Under the pieces are notes generated by a model, which was given only the letters and a program-made list of their open reading frames with translations, searched no databases and was not told where the DNA came from. Shown piece after piece: positions 26,293 through 36,497 of a DNA stretch of 64,000 nucleotides. Position numbers and translations under genes: made by a program. Source of the stretch: CAVZGO01 sp963774935 (GTDB lineage: Bacteria; Chloroflexota; Anaerolineae; Anaerolineales; UBA4823); assembly GCA_963774935.1 (NCBI GenBank), contig CAVZGO010000013.1, positions 186,001 to 250,000 of the forward strand, in the 5' to 3' direction. The stretch's first letter is position 1; each line of letters begins with the position of its first letter.

Positions 26293-27831
26293 TTGCACAG
26301 GGTAAGAAGCCAGTGGAAGCAATATATTAAGCCAGCAGCAGTCTGGGTGTTGCTGGCTTTCTTGTTTTCTCTCGCCTATACGCAGTCCCCGCTATTCACA
26401 TCCAACCAGAATCAGTACTTTTTACATGGCCTGGCACGCGCCGGGTTTGGGCATTTGCAGCATGACTGGCTGGTTAACACTCAGGATCCAACTCCTCTAT
26501 TCTCACTTTTAGTTGAATGGGTCTACCGGATATTCCAATTGCCAGCCGTGTTCTACATCAGCTATGTGGTTTTAATGGGTGTGTACCTGTTCAGCCTGCT
26601 GCTGATTGGTGATGCTCTCTTCAACTTGAGGCGTTCCAGGTTGTTGTCGCTGTTGTTCCTGGCGTCATTAATTGTCTTGCACTCGGCGGTGCTTCGTCTG
26701 GCACTCAGCCGCACCCTGGGTGTCCAATGGGCTTACCTGCTGGAGGCGGGGGTCGCCGGGCAGCGTCTGCTGGGGCTGGTCTTCCAACCCAGCACCTTCG
26801 GAGTGCTGCTGCTCCTCTCTATCGCATTATTCCTACGCCAGAAACCGTTGGCTGCTATCCTGTGCGCTACTGTGACAGCCAGCTTCCACCCTACCTACTT
26901 GCTCAGTGCGGCAGTTTTGACGCTTGCTTACTTAATCGTCCTGTGGATAGAAAAGACACCCCTTATGCGGCTTGCTGGGCTGGGAGCAGTAGCTCTCATT
27001 TCAGTGGCTCCAATTTTGATCTATGTTTATTCCAACTTTGGCGTGGCTCAACCAGATATCAGCGCGCGCGCTCAGTCTGTACTGGTCACCTTCCGCATTC
27101 CTCACCACGCCATACCAGCTCGCTGGTTTGGAGGAGATGTAGTTTTCCAACTCGGATTGATTGCAACCGGACTATATCTGGCGCGGCGCAGCCGATTATT
27201 CCTGGTGACCGGTATCTCTGCCCTGGTCGCGCTGATTCTCACACTCATTCAGATAGCTACAGGAAGCAACACTCTGGCGCTTATCTTCCCCTGGCGAATT
27301 TCAACCTACCTGGTACCCATCTCTACCGCCCTGGTACTCGGTTGCATGCTGGATTGGATTGACCGGCGTTACCCGCAGTTGATGCAGGAGCGCAGAAACT
27401 GGCTTATCGGCATTGCAGCTGCTGGTGTCCTGCTGGCAGTGATTGCTGGAATTTATCGAATGGTGCTGGATTTCCAGCTTAAAGCAACGGCAGCAGAGCG
27501 CCCAATGCTGGAATTTGTCTCCGGGCAAGCCACAAACCAGGATATTTACTTAATCCCAATCCAAATGCAGGATTTTCGTCTGGCAACCGGCGCAGCAGCT
27601 TATATCGAATTTAAGTCAATCCCATACCGGGATGAGGATGTGATCCAATGGCGGCGGCGGGTGCTGCTGGCAAACCAATTTTACAATCGCAAGGATTGCA
27701 CCGCATTACAGAAGATCCAATCGCAGGGTGTCACCCATGTCGTGATGCCGGTGGAACGCTCGGGTTTTGACTGTGCTGGCTGGCAGGAGCTCTACCAGGA
27801 TGCTGCCTATCTGGTTTACCGCTTGCCCTGA
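26293..27831 (+). CDS. Polytopic membrane protein of unknown function
   Basis: A protein of 512 residues with about ten to twelve membrane helices and a soluble C-terminal domain (about residues 410-512) that includes DIYLIPIQMQDFRLATGAAAYIEFKSIPYR. The layout resembles GT-C-like membrane glycosyltransferases. I see no clear DxD or ExD catalytic pair in the first loop (HDWLVNTQDPTPLFS has an Asp pair that could serve). The start TTG 26293 is uncertain. It ends 15 bases past the start of the convergent ADP-ribosylglycohydrolase stop region, so the genes overlap at the 3' ends. Confidence 0.65.
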   Translation: MHRVRSQWKQYIKPAAVWVLLAFLFSLAYTQSPLFTSNQNQYFLHGLARAGFGHLQHDWLVNTQDPTPLFSLLVEWVYRIFQLPAVFYISYVVLMGVYLFSLLLIGDALFNLRRSRLLSLLFLASLIVLHSAVLRLALSRTLGVQWAYLLEAGVAGQRLLGLVFQPSTFGVLLLLSIALFLRQKPLAAILCATVTASFHPTYLLSAAVLTLAYLIVLWIEKTPLMRLAGLGAVALISVAPILIYVYSNFGVAQPDISARAQSVLVTFRIPHHAIPARWFGGDVVFQLGLIATGLYLARRSRLFLVTGISALVALILTLIQIATGSNTLALIFPWRISTYLVPISTALVLGCMLDWIDRRYPQLMQERRNWLIGIAAAGVLLAVIAGIYRMVLDFQLKATAAERPMLEFVSGQATNQDIYLIPIQMQDFRLATGAAAYIEFKSIPYRDEDVIQWRRRVLLANQFYNRKDCTALQKIQSQGVTHVVMPVERSGFDCAGWQELYQDAAYLVYRLP

Positions 27832-28751
27832 GCTATCTCGAAAATGCGCCTGGCGTAGCCTTGAATGCGATCGCGCCAGGCTAGCTTCTCCCGCCAGGGT
27901 TGTGGGATGCCCATCTCCCCATAGAATGCTCCGGCTAGCTGACCGTAAATTGCTCCGCTGGTATCCGCATCCTCTCCAAGATTGACCACCATTAAGCAGC
28001 CTTCCTGAAACGACTTGCAGTTATAAAAAGCCCATAAGGCTGCTTCTAAGGCGTGCACAACATACCCGCTGCCACGGATGCCTGGGGGGTGGCGCAGCTT
28101 GAAGCTGCCGCGTGCGATGGCAGCAATTTCTTCAGCCAGGGGATAATCTTGCCACAGGTTTTGAACCGGGCTGTACAAATCGGAAAGCAGGGTCTGCTTA
28201 TCTTCACCAAGTAAGGCACCCACGATAAGCCCTGCCATGTACCGGCAGGCATCGACCGCTGCGGGCACCGCATGGGTGGTGCGCGAGCTCTCACCCGCAA
28301 AGTGAATGGCTTGGCGGGGATCTGTGGCAAAAAACAGCGGCACGGGCGCCAGACGCATCAACGAGCCATTGCCTGCAGAGTATGGATCTGTGAGCCCACT
28401 ATAAGGATTAGCTGTGCGCTCGAAAGCCTCCAAAGCTGTCCGCACTGTGCCGCCAATATCGAAACAATACCCCTTAACACTCAGATAACCTTCACGATAA
28501 TAAAGCAGGTAACGGCGCATCTGGTCGGCAGGGTCAAAGCCGCGGCTCTCCACCAGGCTCTCCGCCAGGCACAGCGCCATCGAAGTGTCATCTGTCCACT
28601 GGCCGGGCTGTAAACTATATACCCCACCACCAACCATGTCGGTTACAGGATCGAACTGCCCCGGCTGCTTGAATTCTACCGTAGTGCCAAGCGCATCTCC
28701 GACTGCCAAACCCAACATGGAGCCTGTGTACCGCTCAAGCAGTGGGATCAT
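27816..28751 (-). CDS. ADP-ribosylglycohydrolase (DraG/ARH family)
   Basis: About 311 residues with every metal-site block of the family: GLAVGDALG, WTDDTSMAL, GNGSLMRLAP and GEDADTSGAIYGQLAGA. These Asp and Thr residues hold the two-metal centre that removes ADP-ribose from proteins or small molecules. The substrate is not predictable. I chose ATG 28751, which lies inside the overlap with the upstream GNAT gene (stop at 28735); TTG 28760 is an alternative. The overlap suggests translational coupling with the acetyltransferase. Confidence 0.9.
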   Translation of the reverse strand: MIPLLERYTGSMLGLAVGDALGTTVEFKQPGQFDPVTDMVGGGVYSLQPGQWTDDTSMALCLAESLVESRGFDPADQMRRYLLYYREGYLSVKGYCFDIGGTVRTALEAFERTANPYSGLTDPYSAGNGSLMRLAPVPLFFATDPRQAIHFAGESSRTTHAVPAAVDACRYMAGLIVGALLGEDKQTLLSDLYSPVQNLWQDYPLAEEIAAIARGSFKLRHPPGIRGSGYVVHALEAALWAFYNCKSFQEGCLMVVNLGEDADTSGAIYGQLAGAFYGEMGIPQPWREKLAWRDRIQGYARRIFEIAQGKR

Positions 28752-29298
28752 CTTCAACAATCCTGACCCGGAACTGGATCACACCCGGCTCGACGATCTC
28801 TCGTTCGACTGGTTGACCCCAACTTCTGATGAAGCGCATAATGGGAGCATTGCTCTGGTGAATCGTACCCGTGAAGTATTTCACCCCTTTCAATTGGGCA
28901 TAACGGATTAAGCGGTTGCTCAGCAAACTTCCCAAGCCGCGTTTTTGAAAATCATCCTGCACGGTCACTGCCGTTTCTGCCGCGCCGGGTTCTTGCGGGC
29001 CAACGAGGGCGTAGCGCGCCTCGGCAATGATGCGCTCCTGCCCGTTTTCAAGAATCGTGGCAACGAAAGCCATATGAGACTGGTAGTCCAGCGTCGCCAG
29101 TTGCTGCGCCTGCTCGTCGGTCAGCGCCTTGATCGGCTCCAGAAAGCGATAATAAATCGTGTCCGGCGAAAGGTGCTTGAAACCTTCCTGCAGCAACCGG
29201 GCATCCTGCGGGCGTATGGGGCGAAGGGTTACGGGTGAGCCATCTGACAGAGTGGTTGATTCCACCCATTCGATGGGATAGCGGGGAAGGTCAGTCAT
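28735..29298 (-). CDS. GNAT-family N-acetyltransferase
   Basis: A protein of 187 residues. The GNAT acetyl-CoA site is visible as VQDDFQKRGLGSLLSNRLIRYA (motif A, Q-x-x-G-x-G split in two blocks), and the fold begins VTLRPIRPQDARLLQEGF. The tail ends with short beta strands FRVRIVEDDP. It acetylates an amino group on an unknown acceptor. It is translated upstream of the ADP-ribosylglycohydrolase with overlap. Confidence 0.85.
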   Translation of the reverse strand: MTDLPRYPIEWVESTTLSDGSPVTLRPIRPQDARLLQEGFKHLSPDTIYYRFLEPIKALTDEQAQQLATLDYQSHMAFVATILENGQERIIAEARYALVGPQEPGAAETAVTVQDDFQKRGLGSLLSNRLIRYAQLKGVKYFTGTIHQSNAPIMRFIRSWGQPVEREIVEPGVIQFRVRIVEDDPTA

Positions 29299-29470
29299 TG
29301 ATTTCCTACGGCAATAAGCACTTGCGGGGAAACTCCCGCTGCCTTAACCTTAATTTTACCTCTCCCCCAATGCCAACACAAGCTGACTTAAAATACTTAT
29401 GCCAAGTTAAATGACTCCAACCTGAGGCCTGCGGCTAATCTCCGTTAGCGTAGCGATCTTCAGAAATCAG

Positions 29471-31850
29471 TTAGACGATCTGATTGCGCGACAGCCTGCG
29501 GTACAGCCATTTTTCAACCTCAATCACCACATAGGCTACCAGACCGACCGCCAACACATCCAACCAAAGCACGAATGGTATGGGGGCACTGCTAAAAAGC
29601 TGGTTCATAAAAGGGACATAAGTGAAAAATAATTGAATCAATACCATAACGATTGCCCCGCCTACTGCCCACGGATTAGACAAGAAGCCGAGTTGGAAGG
29701 GAGAGCGGGTGAGTGAACGGGCATTAAACAAATAGAAGATACCGACGAAGACGACAACATTGACTGCCACAGTACGTGCCTCCTCAAGAGAAGCGCCGCG
29801 AGCCAGCTCGTATTCAAATAAACCAAAGGCGCCGACCAGGATAATCGCACTGACCAGCACAATACGCCAAACCAGTCTACTGCTAAGAATAGGCGTTTTT
29901 GGATCCCGGGGTTTACGCTGCATCAAATCTGGTTCTTTTGGTTCCAGAGCCAGAGCCATACCCAAGATTCCTGCAGTAATCATGTTGATCCAAAGAATCT
30001 GGATTGGCAGAATCGGCAAGGCTACACCAGTGATGATCGCAGCCAGCAGCACCATACCTTCGCCCAGGTTGGTGGGCAAAGTCCAGACAATGAACTTAGT
30101 CAGGTTATCAAATACGCCACGGCCTTCTTCGATAGCAGCCTCAATTGTTGCAAAGTTATCATCCGTTAAGACCATGTCAGCTGCTTCTTTAGAAACATCG
30201 GTACCGGTGATCCCCATAGCCACGCCAATATTAGCCTGTTTAAGCGCTGGAGCATCATTCACACCATCGCCGGTCATTGCCACAACGTGGCCGCGTTCCT
30301 GCAGCGCCTCCACCAGACGCAATTTCTGCTCAGGAGCCACACGAGCAAACACGTTCACTTTTTCAGCCTGTTCGATCAACTCAGCATCGGTGAGCTTAGC
30401 CAACTCAGCGCCAGTGAGCACAGTGCTGCTATTTTCCTGCCAAAGGCCAATCTGCCGCCCAATGGCTGCTGCTGTGAGAGCATGATCGCCTGTAATCATC
30501 TTGACAGTAATACCAGCCAGTTGGCTGGCTTTAATAGCAGCTACCGCCTCGGGGCGAGGAGGATCGATCATACCCTGCAGGCCTAATATCGTCAGGTCGT
30601 TGATATCCTCAAAGTTGAGCTGCTGAGCATCCGGTTTCGATTGTCGAGCGAAAGCCAACACGCGCAAACCTTGGGAAGCCAGACTTTCGAGCGCCTGGCG
30701 AAACACAGTGCTAGAGCAGTCGGTTACCTGACCATTAGGATCAAGCGCTCCGCTGCATCGATCAAGCAATACTTCCGCAGCGCCTTTGACGTATATCGTA
30801 CCATCATCATGCAACGTGGCCATGAACTGGTGTTGTGAATCGAAGGGAAGGACATCCAAACGGGCGGGAAAGGATTCAGCAGTGGTCAGACCAGCCTTTT
30901 GCGCTGCAACCAGCAATGCTCCTTCGGTTGGATCACCCTGGATATCCCAGGTACCTTCGGTCTGTATTAACTGACTGTCGTTGCACAGCAGACCCGCCTT
31001 GAGGGTCTCTTGGACAGCAAGGTTGCTGGTCCAACTGGTTGAAGCAGGGTCTTTGGATGTAATCTCACCAACCGGTTGGTAACCTACACCGTCAACCCGA
31101 TAATCGCCTCCCAACGTGTAAAGCTCCTGGACAGTCATCTGGTTCTGGGTAAGAGTGCCGGTCTTATCGGAACAAATAATAGTAGTCGAACCGAGGGTTT
31201 CAACCGCCGGGAGGTGGCGGATAATGGCGCGACGCCGTGCCATACGGGAGACACCAATAGCCAGGGTAACGGTCAGTGCAGCAGGTAGCCCTTCGGGAAT
31301 TGCGCCAACAGCGAGTGCAATAGCTCCCATGAGGGTATCAACGACCTCATCACCTCGCAGCACCCCGATGCCAAAAGTGATGGCAGAAAGGATCAGAATC
31401 GCCACCATCAACACCCGGCTGAAATGATCAATCTTGCGGGTGAGAGGTGTTTCCAACTCGACCGCGCTGGAAATCATCTGCGAAATGCGCCCAATCTCTG
31501 TGTTATCGCCGATTGCCACCACAACTCCCCTAGCTACACCATAAGTGACCAGGGTAGATGCATAAGCCATATTGCGCCGCTCGGCTAACACCGCATCTCG
31601 CTCAATCAGCAAGCTGGCACCTTTTTCAACCGGCACTGATTCACCGGTCAGTGCTGCTTCGGTCACCTGCAGATCGCGTGATGTCACCAGGCGCAAATCC
31701 GCCGGTACGCGCGATCCAGCTTGAAGCAGGACGATATCACCTGGCACTAGCTCGGCTGCTGGCAGACGTTCAGTTTTCTGGCCTCGCACAACAACAGCCT
31801 CAGTGGTCATGGTTTCAGCGAGGGCGGCAATAGCCTGCTCAGCGCGCGAA
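29471..31850 (-). CDS. Cation-transporting P-type ATPase, main part (frameshifted, 2 of 2)
   Basis: About 790 residues of a P2A-type (SERCA/PMR1-like) pump. The phosphorylation motif is CSDKTGTLTQNQ, the actuator loop is TGES, KGA lies in the nucleotide domain, the hinge is MTGDGVNDAPALKQA, and the PEGL motif is in helix 4 (IPEGLPAAL). C-terminal helices M5-M10 include LWINMITAGILGMALALEP. It exports Ca2+ or a similar cation at the expense of ATP. The N-terminal 100 residues lie in another frame. Dropping one base of the AA pair 31849-31850 restores YIQESRAEQAIAAL, matching the family. Confidence 0.9.
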
Positions 31851-32162
31851 CTCCTGAATGTAACCGATGATGGCATTAATGAGAACTACACCAAAGATTA
31901 CAATGGCATCCAAGGGATCTTTCAGCAAAGCCGTCACACCACTGGCAACCAACAATATAATCACTAATGGATTTTTAAACTGTTGCAGGAAGCGCTGCAG
32001 GGAGCTTTTGCCCTTCTTTGGCGTCAATAAATTGCGACCAAAACGCTCCTGGCGATGCTTAATCTCGAATACATCAAGGCCATGTTGTGCATCGCTATCC
32101 AGCAATTCTATAACTTCTTTCTCTGGAATGTGGTGCCATTGTTTACCTAGAAGTTTTTCCAT
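31839..32162 (-). CDS. Cation-transporting P-type ATPase, N-terminal part (frameshifted, 1 of 2)
   Basis: From ATG 32162. It includes the cation-ATPase N-terminal domain (FEIKHRQERFGRNLLTPKK) and the first two membrane helices (VIILLVASGVTALL, IVIFGVVLINAIIGYIQE), then stops after 107 residues because of the frame break at 31849-31850. Two copies of ATCAAAGATATT lie in the leader (32179-32190, 32198-32209). Confidence 0.87.
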   Translation of the reverse strand: MEKLLGKQWHHIPEKEVIELLDSDAQHGLDVFEIKHRQERFGRNLLTPKKGKSSLQRFLQQFKNPLVIILLVASGVTALLKDPLDAIVIFGVVLINAIIGYIQEFAR

Positions 32163-32610
32163 ATAAAACTCTCAAGAAATCAAAGATATTTGCCCCATCA
32201 AAGATATTACATGGATTAATAAAACGCTGTACTTTCATTAATCGATAATCGGCGAATTGCTTTGGATAAGGATTTGAACGATGTTAAGTATACAATACCA
32301 AATAACATTACATACAAATCATTGTAGCATTTTTCTTGATTTTCAAAACTTGATTAGCAAATCGATATTGTCCATCCAGCAGGCAGTCGATAAGCGATTG
32401 ACAGAGACCTTCCTTGTGCATGTAAGACAGTAAACAGAAAACTAGCCAAACCACACTGTGAAAATCATCACGTCGCAGTCAGCCAGAATTGTGGGACATT
32501 ATACATACACCATAATTGTCGGGGGGCAGGTAGAGGCATACTGGATGAACAATTTTGAAATTTTACTCTATCTGCCTGGGCAAGCATACACCGGAATTAA
32601 TTACCAAAGA
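32163..32610. other. Intergenic region, AT-rich, no gene seen
   Basis: These 448 bases lie between the ATPase start and the alpha/beta hydrolase stop, both on the minus strand. They hold the ATPase leader with a 12-base direct repeat and probably its promoter (TATACT near 32289). No convincing reading frame or RNA fold was found. Confidence 0.5.
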
Positions 32611-33348
32611 TCATTTGAGACTCTTCAATAAATTTAAGGTGGCATTGAGCATCTGACTTTGCTGGTCTGCCCGCGAGATCATCGGTGGATTATCACCCGC
32701 CTGTTCGCCATACCAACCAAATTGCGAATGGTTTCCACCTTTGATAGATATCCAAGTGGTATCATCAGGTAGAAGTGGGCGAGAGGCTTCAATCTTAACC
32801 CCCGTCGCCAGGCCATCCTGAGAGCCAAAAATGGAAACAACGTTTAATCCAGAGTTTGACAGATCATCACTCGACGCTGGATAAGATGCCCAGAGCAGCA
32901 GACCCTGCACCATCCCAGGGTGATTTTTAGCAAAATTAGCTGCCATTGATCCACCTAACGAGTGACCACCGATCGCCCAATGTTGGATCTCAGGAAAAGC
33001 TTCGATTACCAATTCTGCAGCACTGGGATTGAACACGGATAAGTTGAGCGGCATGGGGACTATTACCACTTTATAACCTTGCTGCGCGATTGAACGAGCA
33101 ATCGGTGCGTAAGCTCTGGGATCAACCCTTCCACCAGGGTAGAGGATTAATCCTGTGCTTGCTGGCTCACCAGCAGGTTCAAATACAATCCACGGTTCAT
33201 CACTGACCTGTACCTCCGTGGATGATTTCATTGCAGTTAGTGCTTCAGTCATAGGATCGGGTGGAGTATTCGCCCAGACAATAAAACCTGTGGCGATTAT
33301 TAGCAAGATCAGAAGAGTTATGACTATAAATCGTTTAAACGAGCGCAT
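32611..33348 (-). CDS. Membrane-anchored alpha/beta hydrolase
   Basis: A protein of 245 residues with an N-terminal membrane helix or uncleaved signal (about residues 7-27). An alpha/beta hydrolase fold outside the membrane has the nucleophile elbow GHSLGGSMA (Ser), a putative acid in FGSQDGLA, and His in KGGNHSQFGW. These match the family often labelled alpha/beta hydrolase PF12695. Substrate unknown. AAGGAAAA precedes the ATG. It stands alone, with large gaps on both sides. Confidence 0.85.
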   Translation of the reverse strand: MRSFKRFIVITLLILLIIATGFIVWANTPPDPMTEALTAMKSSTEVQVSDEPWIVFEPAGEPASTGLILYPGGRVDPRAYAPIARSIAQQGYKVVIVPMPLNLSVFNPSAAELVIEAFPEIQHWAIGGHSLGGSMAANFAKNHPGMVQGLLLWASYPASSDDLSNSGLNVVSIFGSQDGLATGVKIEASRPLLPDDTTWISIKGGNHSQFGWYGEQAGDNPPMISRADQQSQMLNATLNLLKSLK

Positions 33349-34080
33349 TGGTTTTCCTTATCCACAAACAAATCATACAGAGAAATTTCAACTTGAGGAA
33401 TAAATTTCATATCTTAATTGTCATGATGTCCAAGATGGGGGCGCTGCTTTGAAGAGTCAATAACCGCACTCCGATGCTTGAAAGTAGAGAAAATGTGACC
33501 AGTTTTTGAATGATCTCTTTGAAGCATCGTGTACCAATTGGTTGATCACATTATTATTTCAGCCATAGCCGATCTTCTTGCATTTACAGGCACACAAGTT
33601 TGAAGATCCATTGGCTTATCTTTATGGATTTCTGCCGGCGCCAGGGTACTTTCAAAGAGACTCAATGTCATAAGGGTAAAGCATTTGTAAACTAAAAATG
33701 CTCTCTCTTCTGCTAATTAAGCCGCCAACCAGCAGAGCGGCAATTATATATATTGTACATATAATTAACATATATTGTACATTATTTTCGCTGTTTTAGA
33801 TTAGGGTTTAATTAATACCGGGAAAATGGATTGGGCTTGCAGCTCCAGAAGAGATGCAAGATAATTTTATTTGATAAATCAAACAAGAACCCTCATCCCA
33901 TAGTGATTGGGGAGTCAAATAATAGCCTGGATGCTTGCAACTAGCCATAGAAGGCAGACTTCTCAGAAACGACGAATAATATGGCAATAACCAACCTTGG
34001 GTGTTGTTTATCGTGACACCGAACAAGTCGAATATTACCGAGGTTAATGTATAGTGAATTTATACTAGAGAAGGGTATGC
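33349..34080. other. Large intergenic region with paired TTGTACA repeats
   Basis: A gap of 732 bases without a credible gene; the short frames seen have no ribosome site or family features. It has a small hairpin at 33721-33740 and two copies of ATATATTGTACAT (33748-33760, 33770-33782), 22 bases apart, which look like operator halves spaced two helix turns. The rightmost part is the 3' flank of RNase P RNA. Confidence 0.5.
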
Positions 34081-34534
34081 CCCAGGCCGGCCTATAAGCC
34101 GCATTCTGTAAGCTCAGCAAGCTGAGCCCGGTGATCATCTATCTAGCTGGCAGTCTCCTGCCAGCTCGGCTGGTGGTCTCCCACTGGCTCGTGCAGCCTA
34201 CCCGGGACTGTCTCTTGCGAGAGGGTACGAGCAGCACCCCTGGTCGCCCAATCGTCCCTGCTTGGCCTTGCTCCGCATGGGGGTTGCCTGGCCGCCCACA
34301 TTGCTGCAGGCGCCGGTGAGCTCTTACCTCACCTTTTCACCCTCACCGGTCTTTGCAAATCCGAGGATTTCCAAAGACTTAAGCGGTCTGTTTCTGTGGC
34401 CCGATCCGCAAGGTAACCGGAGTTTCCTCCAGCCCCCTGCCCGGGTGTTACCCGGCATCCTGCTCTTTGGAGTGCGGACTTTCCTCTATTGCCTTGCCGG
34501 AGGCAAGCAACGGCGATCACCCGGCCAGCCTGGG
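34081..34534 (-). ncRNA. rnpB: RNase P RNA
   Basis: Read on the minus strand, this 454-base stretch has the RNase P landmarks. The 5' and 3' ends pair to form P1 (CCCAGGCTGGCC with GGCCGGCCTGGG, one G-U). GAGGAAAGTCCGCACTCC sits near the 5' end (P3-P4, conserved region I), GGTGAGGGTGAAAAGGTG is mid-molecule, and ACAGAATGCGGCTTATAGG is near the 3' end (conserved region V with P4 partner). This is the catalytic RNA that trims tRNA 5' leaders. The length and layout fit type A. A short-frame reading across it on the plus strand is meaningless. Confidence 0.95.
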
Positions 34535-34540
34535 AATTTG

Positions 34541-34569
34541 ACTATACACGATATTGGTTGAAAAGTCTA
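34541..34569 (-). promoter_or_regulatory. rnpB promoter
   Basis: On the minus strand TAGACT (34569-34564), a 17-base spacer and TATAGT (34546-34541). The predicted start lies 6-7 bases later, exactly at the first base of RNase P RNA (34534). Confidence 0.7.
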
Positions 34570-34603
34570 GATAATTTCAGGCACGGTGATGTTTTAAATA
34601 AAA

Positions 34604-34625
34604 ACGGGGTGGATGACCACCCCGT
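34604..34625 (-). terminator. Intrinsic terminator of the DEAD-box helicase
   Basis: Perfect 9-bp GC-rich stem with a 4-base loop, followed on the minus strand by TTTTATTT. It lies 18 bases after the helicase stop and isolates it from rnpB. Confidence 0.85.
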
Positions 34626-34642
34626 CGTACAAATAGTCTGGC

Positions 34643-36286
34643 TCAGGCAATTTGCATGTCTACGCGCTGCTTGCGGATATGCAGTGGCTTTGGGTTGATT
34701 AGCACCAGGTTGGCAAATTCTTCGGGCACATCTACCAGGGCATTATGATCCTGGATGTGGATTTTACCGATGCTGCTGCCCGGGATGCGGGCATGCGCAG
34801 CGATGGCGCCAACGATATCATTCGGACGGATACCTTGCTTACGACCGATGCTCATACTGATTCGCACCATGCCTGGCTCATGCGAGTGGCTGGTTGGTCG
34901 CTCAAAATGTGACTCGCTTCGCGCCGGTCTCCCAGAACGGGAGAAGCGTTCTGGTCGGGTCTCGACCACTTCACTCACCGGCGCAATCGGACGCTGCTTC
35001 TCATCCGCACGGGCAATCTTCAAGGCTGCTGCCGCGATTTCGAGCGGATCGTAGCCTTCTTGAGCTAAGTTTTCCACCAGCTCGCGCTCGCGCTTGTAGC
35101 GGCTGCGCTGCAGCCAGGTGACCATCTGGCGCAGCAGGCGTTCTTCGCGCTGGCCGCGGATCTGCTCTTCGGTGGGAATGGGTAAGCGCTCAATTTTCTG
35201 GTGGGTGAAAGCCTCGATCTGGCGCAGGTCGCGCTTTTCGGACGGGGTGTAGAGTGAGATGGCGATGCCTGGCTTACCAGCTCGACCCGTACGCCCAATC
35301 CGGTGAACGTACCATTCCGGATCGTCCGGCAGGTCAACGTTGAAAACGTGCGAGATACCATCGATGTCCAAACCACGCGCGGCGACATCAGTGGCTACCA
35401 GCACAGAGATCTTACCCTGGCGAAAGCGGCTTAAGGTACGCTCGCGCGTTTCCTGGTTGAGATCACCATTCAACACTTCGGCGGGAAAACCTCGCACCGC
35501 CAGCTCATTGGCAAGCTCACCGGTTGCCAGACGGGTGCGCACGAACACCAGCGCGCTGGTGATATCCTCTACTTCAAACAAGCGCGTGAGAGCAGCAATT
35601 TTATCTTTTTCATTGACAAGATATACACGCTGCTCTATCGTTTCACCGGTAACCTGCTCGCGTTTAATCGTCACAGTGAATGGATCGCGCAGGTAATTTT
35701 CAGCCAGCCGGCGTATCTCGACAGGCAGGGTGGCTGAGAACAGCGCGGTCTGGCGCTCAGCTGGCATTTCACTCAGGATGGATTCGATATCCTCAATAAA
35801 GCCCATGCTGAGCATCTCATCGGCTTCGTCCAGCACTACTGTGCGCACCTGGCTGAGATTCAACACTTTTTTCTGGATCAGGTCAATCAGACGACCGGGT
35901 GTACCGACGACAATATCCACACCCTGCTGGAGGGCGGTGATCTGCGGACGGTATGGCTGCCCACCGTAAACTGCCAGGACGCGCACATTTTGCCCGCGTC
36001 CAAAATCGCGAAATGCCTGGGTCACCTGCAGCGCCAGCTCTCTCGTCGGAGCCAGGACCAATCCCTGCACGCTGGAATGACCATTTAACAGATTTTGTAA
36101 CATGGGGAGGGCGAAAGCAGCCGTTTTACCGGTGCCGGTCTGCGCCTGGCCGACAATATCCTGGCCGGCAAGCATGCGCGGGATCACCGCGCTCTGGATG
36201 GGCATCGGCTCAACATAGCCGAGTTCTACTACAGCCTGCAGCAGCTCTGGCTGCAGGTTTAAATCTTCAAATGCGGTTGTCATCAA
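34643..36286 (-). CDS. deaD: DEAD-box RNA helicase, CsdA/DeaD type
   Basis: A protein of 547 residues. The helicase core (1-370) has Q motif, AQTGTGKT, PTRELALQV, DEADEML, SAT, and HRIGRTGRAG. The C-terminal part carries a dimerisation-like helical region and a DbpA/RNA-binding domain (GMVRISMSIGRKQGIRPNDIVGAI in two blocks), as in DeaD/CsdA. It unwinds structured RNA in cold adaptation and ribosome assembly. A 190-base leader with a GC hairpin (36394-36415) suggests attenuation. The symbol reflects domain layout, not proven orthology. Confidence 0.9.
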   Translation of the reverse strand: MMTTAFEDLNLQPELLQAVVELGYVEPMPIQSAVIPRMLAGQDIVGQAQTGTGKTAAFALPMLQNLLNGHSSVQGLVLAPTRELALQVTQAFRDFGRGQNVRVLAVYGGQPYRPQITALQQGVDIVVGTPGRLIDLIQKKVLNLSQVRTVVLDEADEMLSMGFIEDIESILSEMPAERQTALFSATLPVEIRRLAENYLRDPFTVTIKREQVTGETIEQRVYLVNEKDKIAALTRLFEVEDITSALVFVRTRLATGELANELAVRGFPAEVLNGDLNQETRERTLSRFRQGKISVLVATDVAARGLDIDGISHVFNVDLPDDPEWYVHRIGRTGRAGKPGIAISLYTPSEKRDLRQIEAFTHQKIERLPIPTEEQIRGQREERLLRQMVTWLQRSRYKRERELVENLAQEGYDPLEIAAAALKIARADEKQRPIAPVSEVVETRPERFSRSGRPARSESHFERPTSHSHEPGMVRISMSIGRKQGIRPNDIVGAIAAHARIPGSSIGKIHIQDHNALVDVPEEFANLVLINPKPLHIRKQRVDMQIA

Positions 36287-36393
36287 AACTCCTCAAAATA
36301 ATTGAACTGTCTTGATGATCCCGCACCACTGCCCAAAGAAGTCGCCCGATGAGCTGGTTTCCTCCCGGAATTCCAGCTAATGGCGACATAAAG

Positions 36394-36415
36394 CCCGACA
36401 AGCTATCGTCGGGCA
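36394..36415 (-). promoter_or_regulatory. Leader hairpin of the DEAD-box helicase
   Basis: A 7-bp GC-rich stem with an 8-base loop, followed on the minus strand by TTTATG. It lies about 105 bases before the ATG inside the leader, downstream of a -10 (TATACT 36484-36479). It may act as an attenuator or cold-sensing structure. Confidence 0.45.
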
Positions 36416-36497
36416 ATCATTCGGAAGTCTCAAAACAATTCCCAATAACGACTGGTCTGTTACCAAACCAAGGGGCACAGTATACCATAAATATATA

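Noticed and set aside
33808..34026. A 72-residue minus-strand frame
   Set aside because: No ribosome site, odd composition and no family pattern; it is in AT-rich non-coding sequence.
34131..34561. Short plus-strand reading frames of 60-100 residues
   Set aside because: They lie inside the RNase P RNA gene, which reads on the minus strand with all its conserved segments; the frames are chance.
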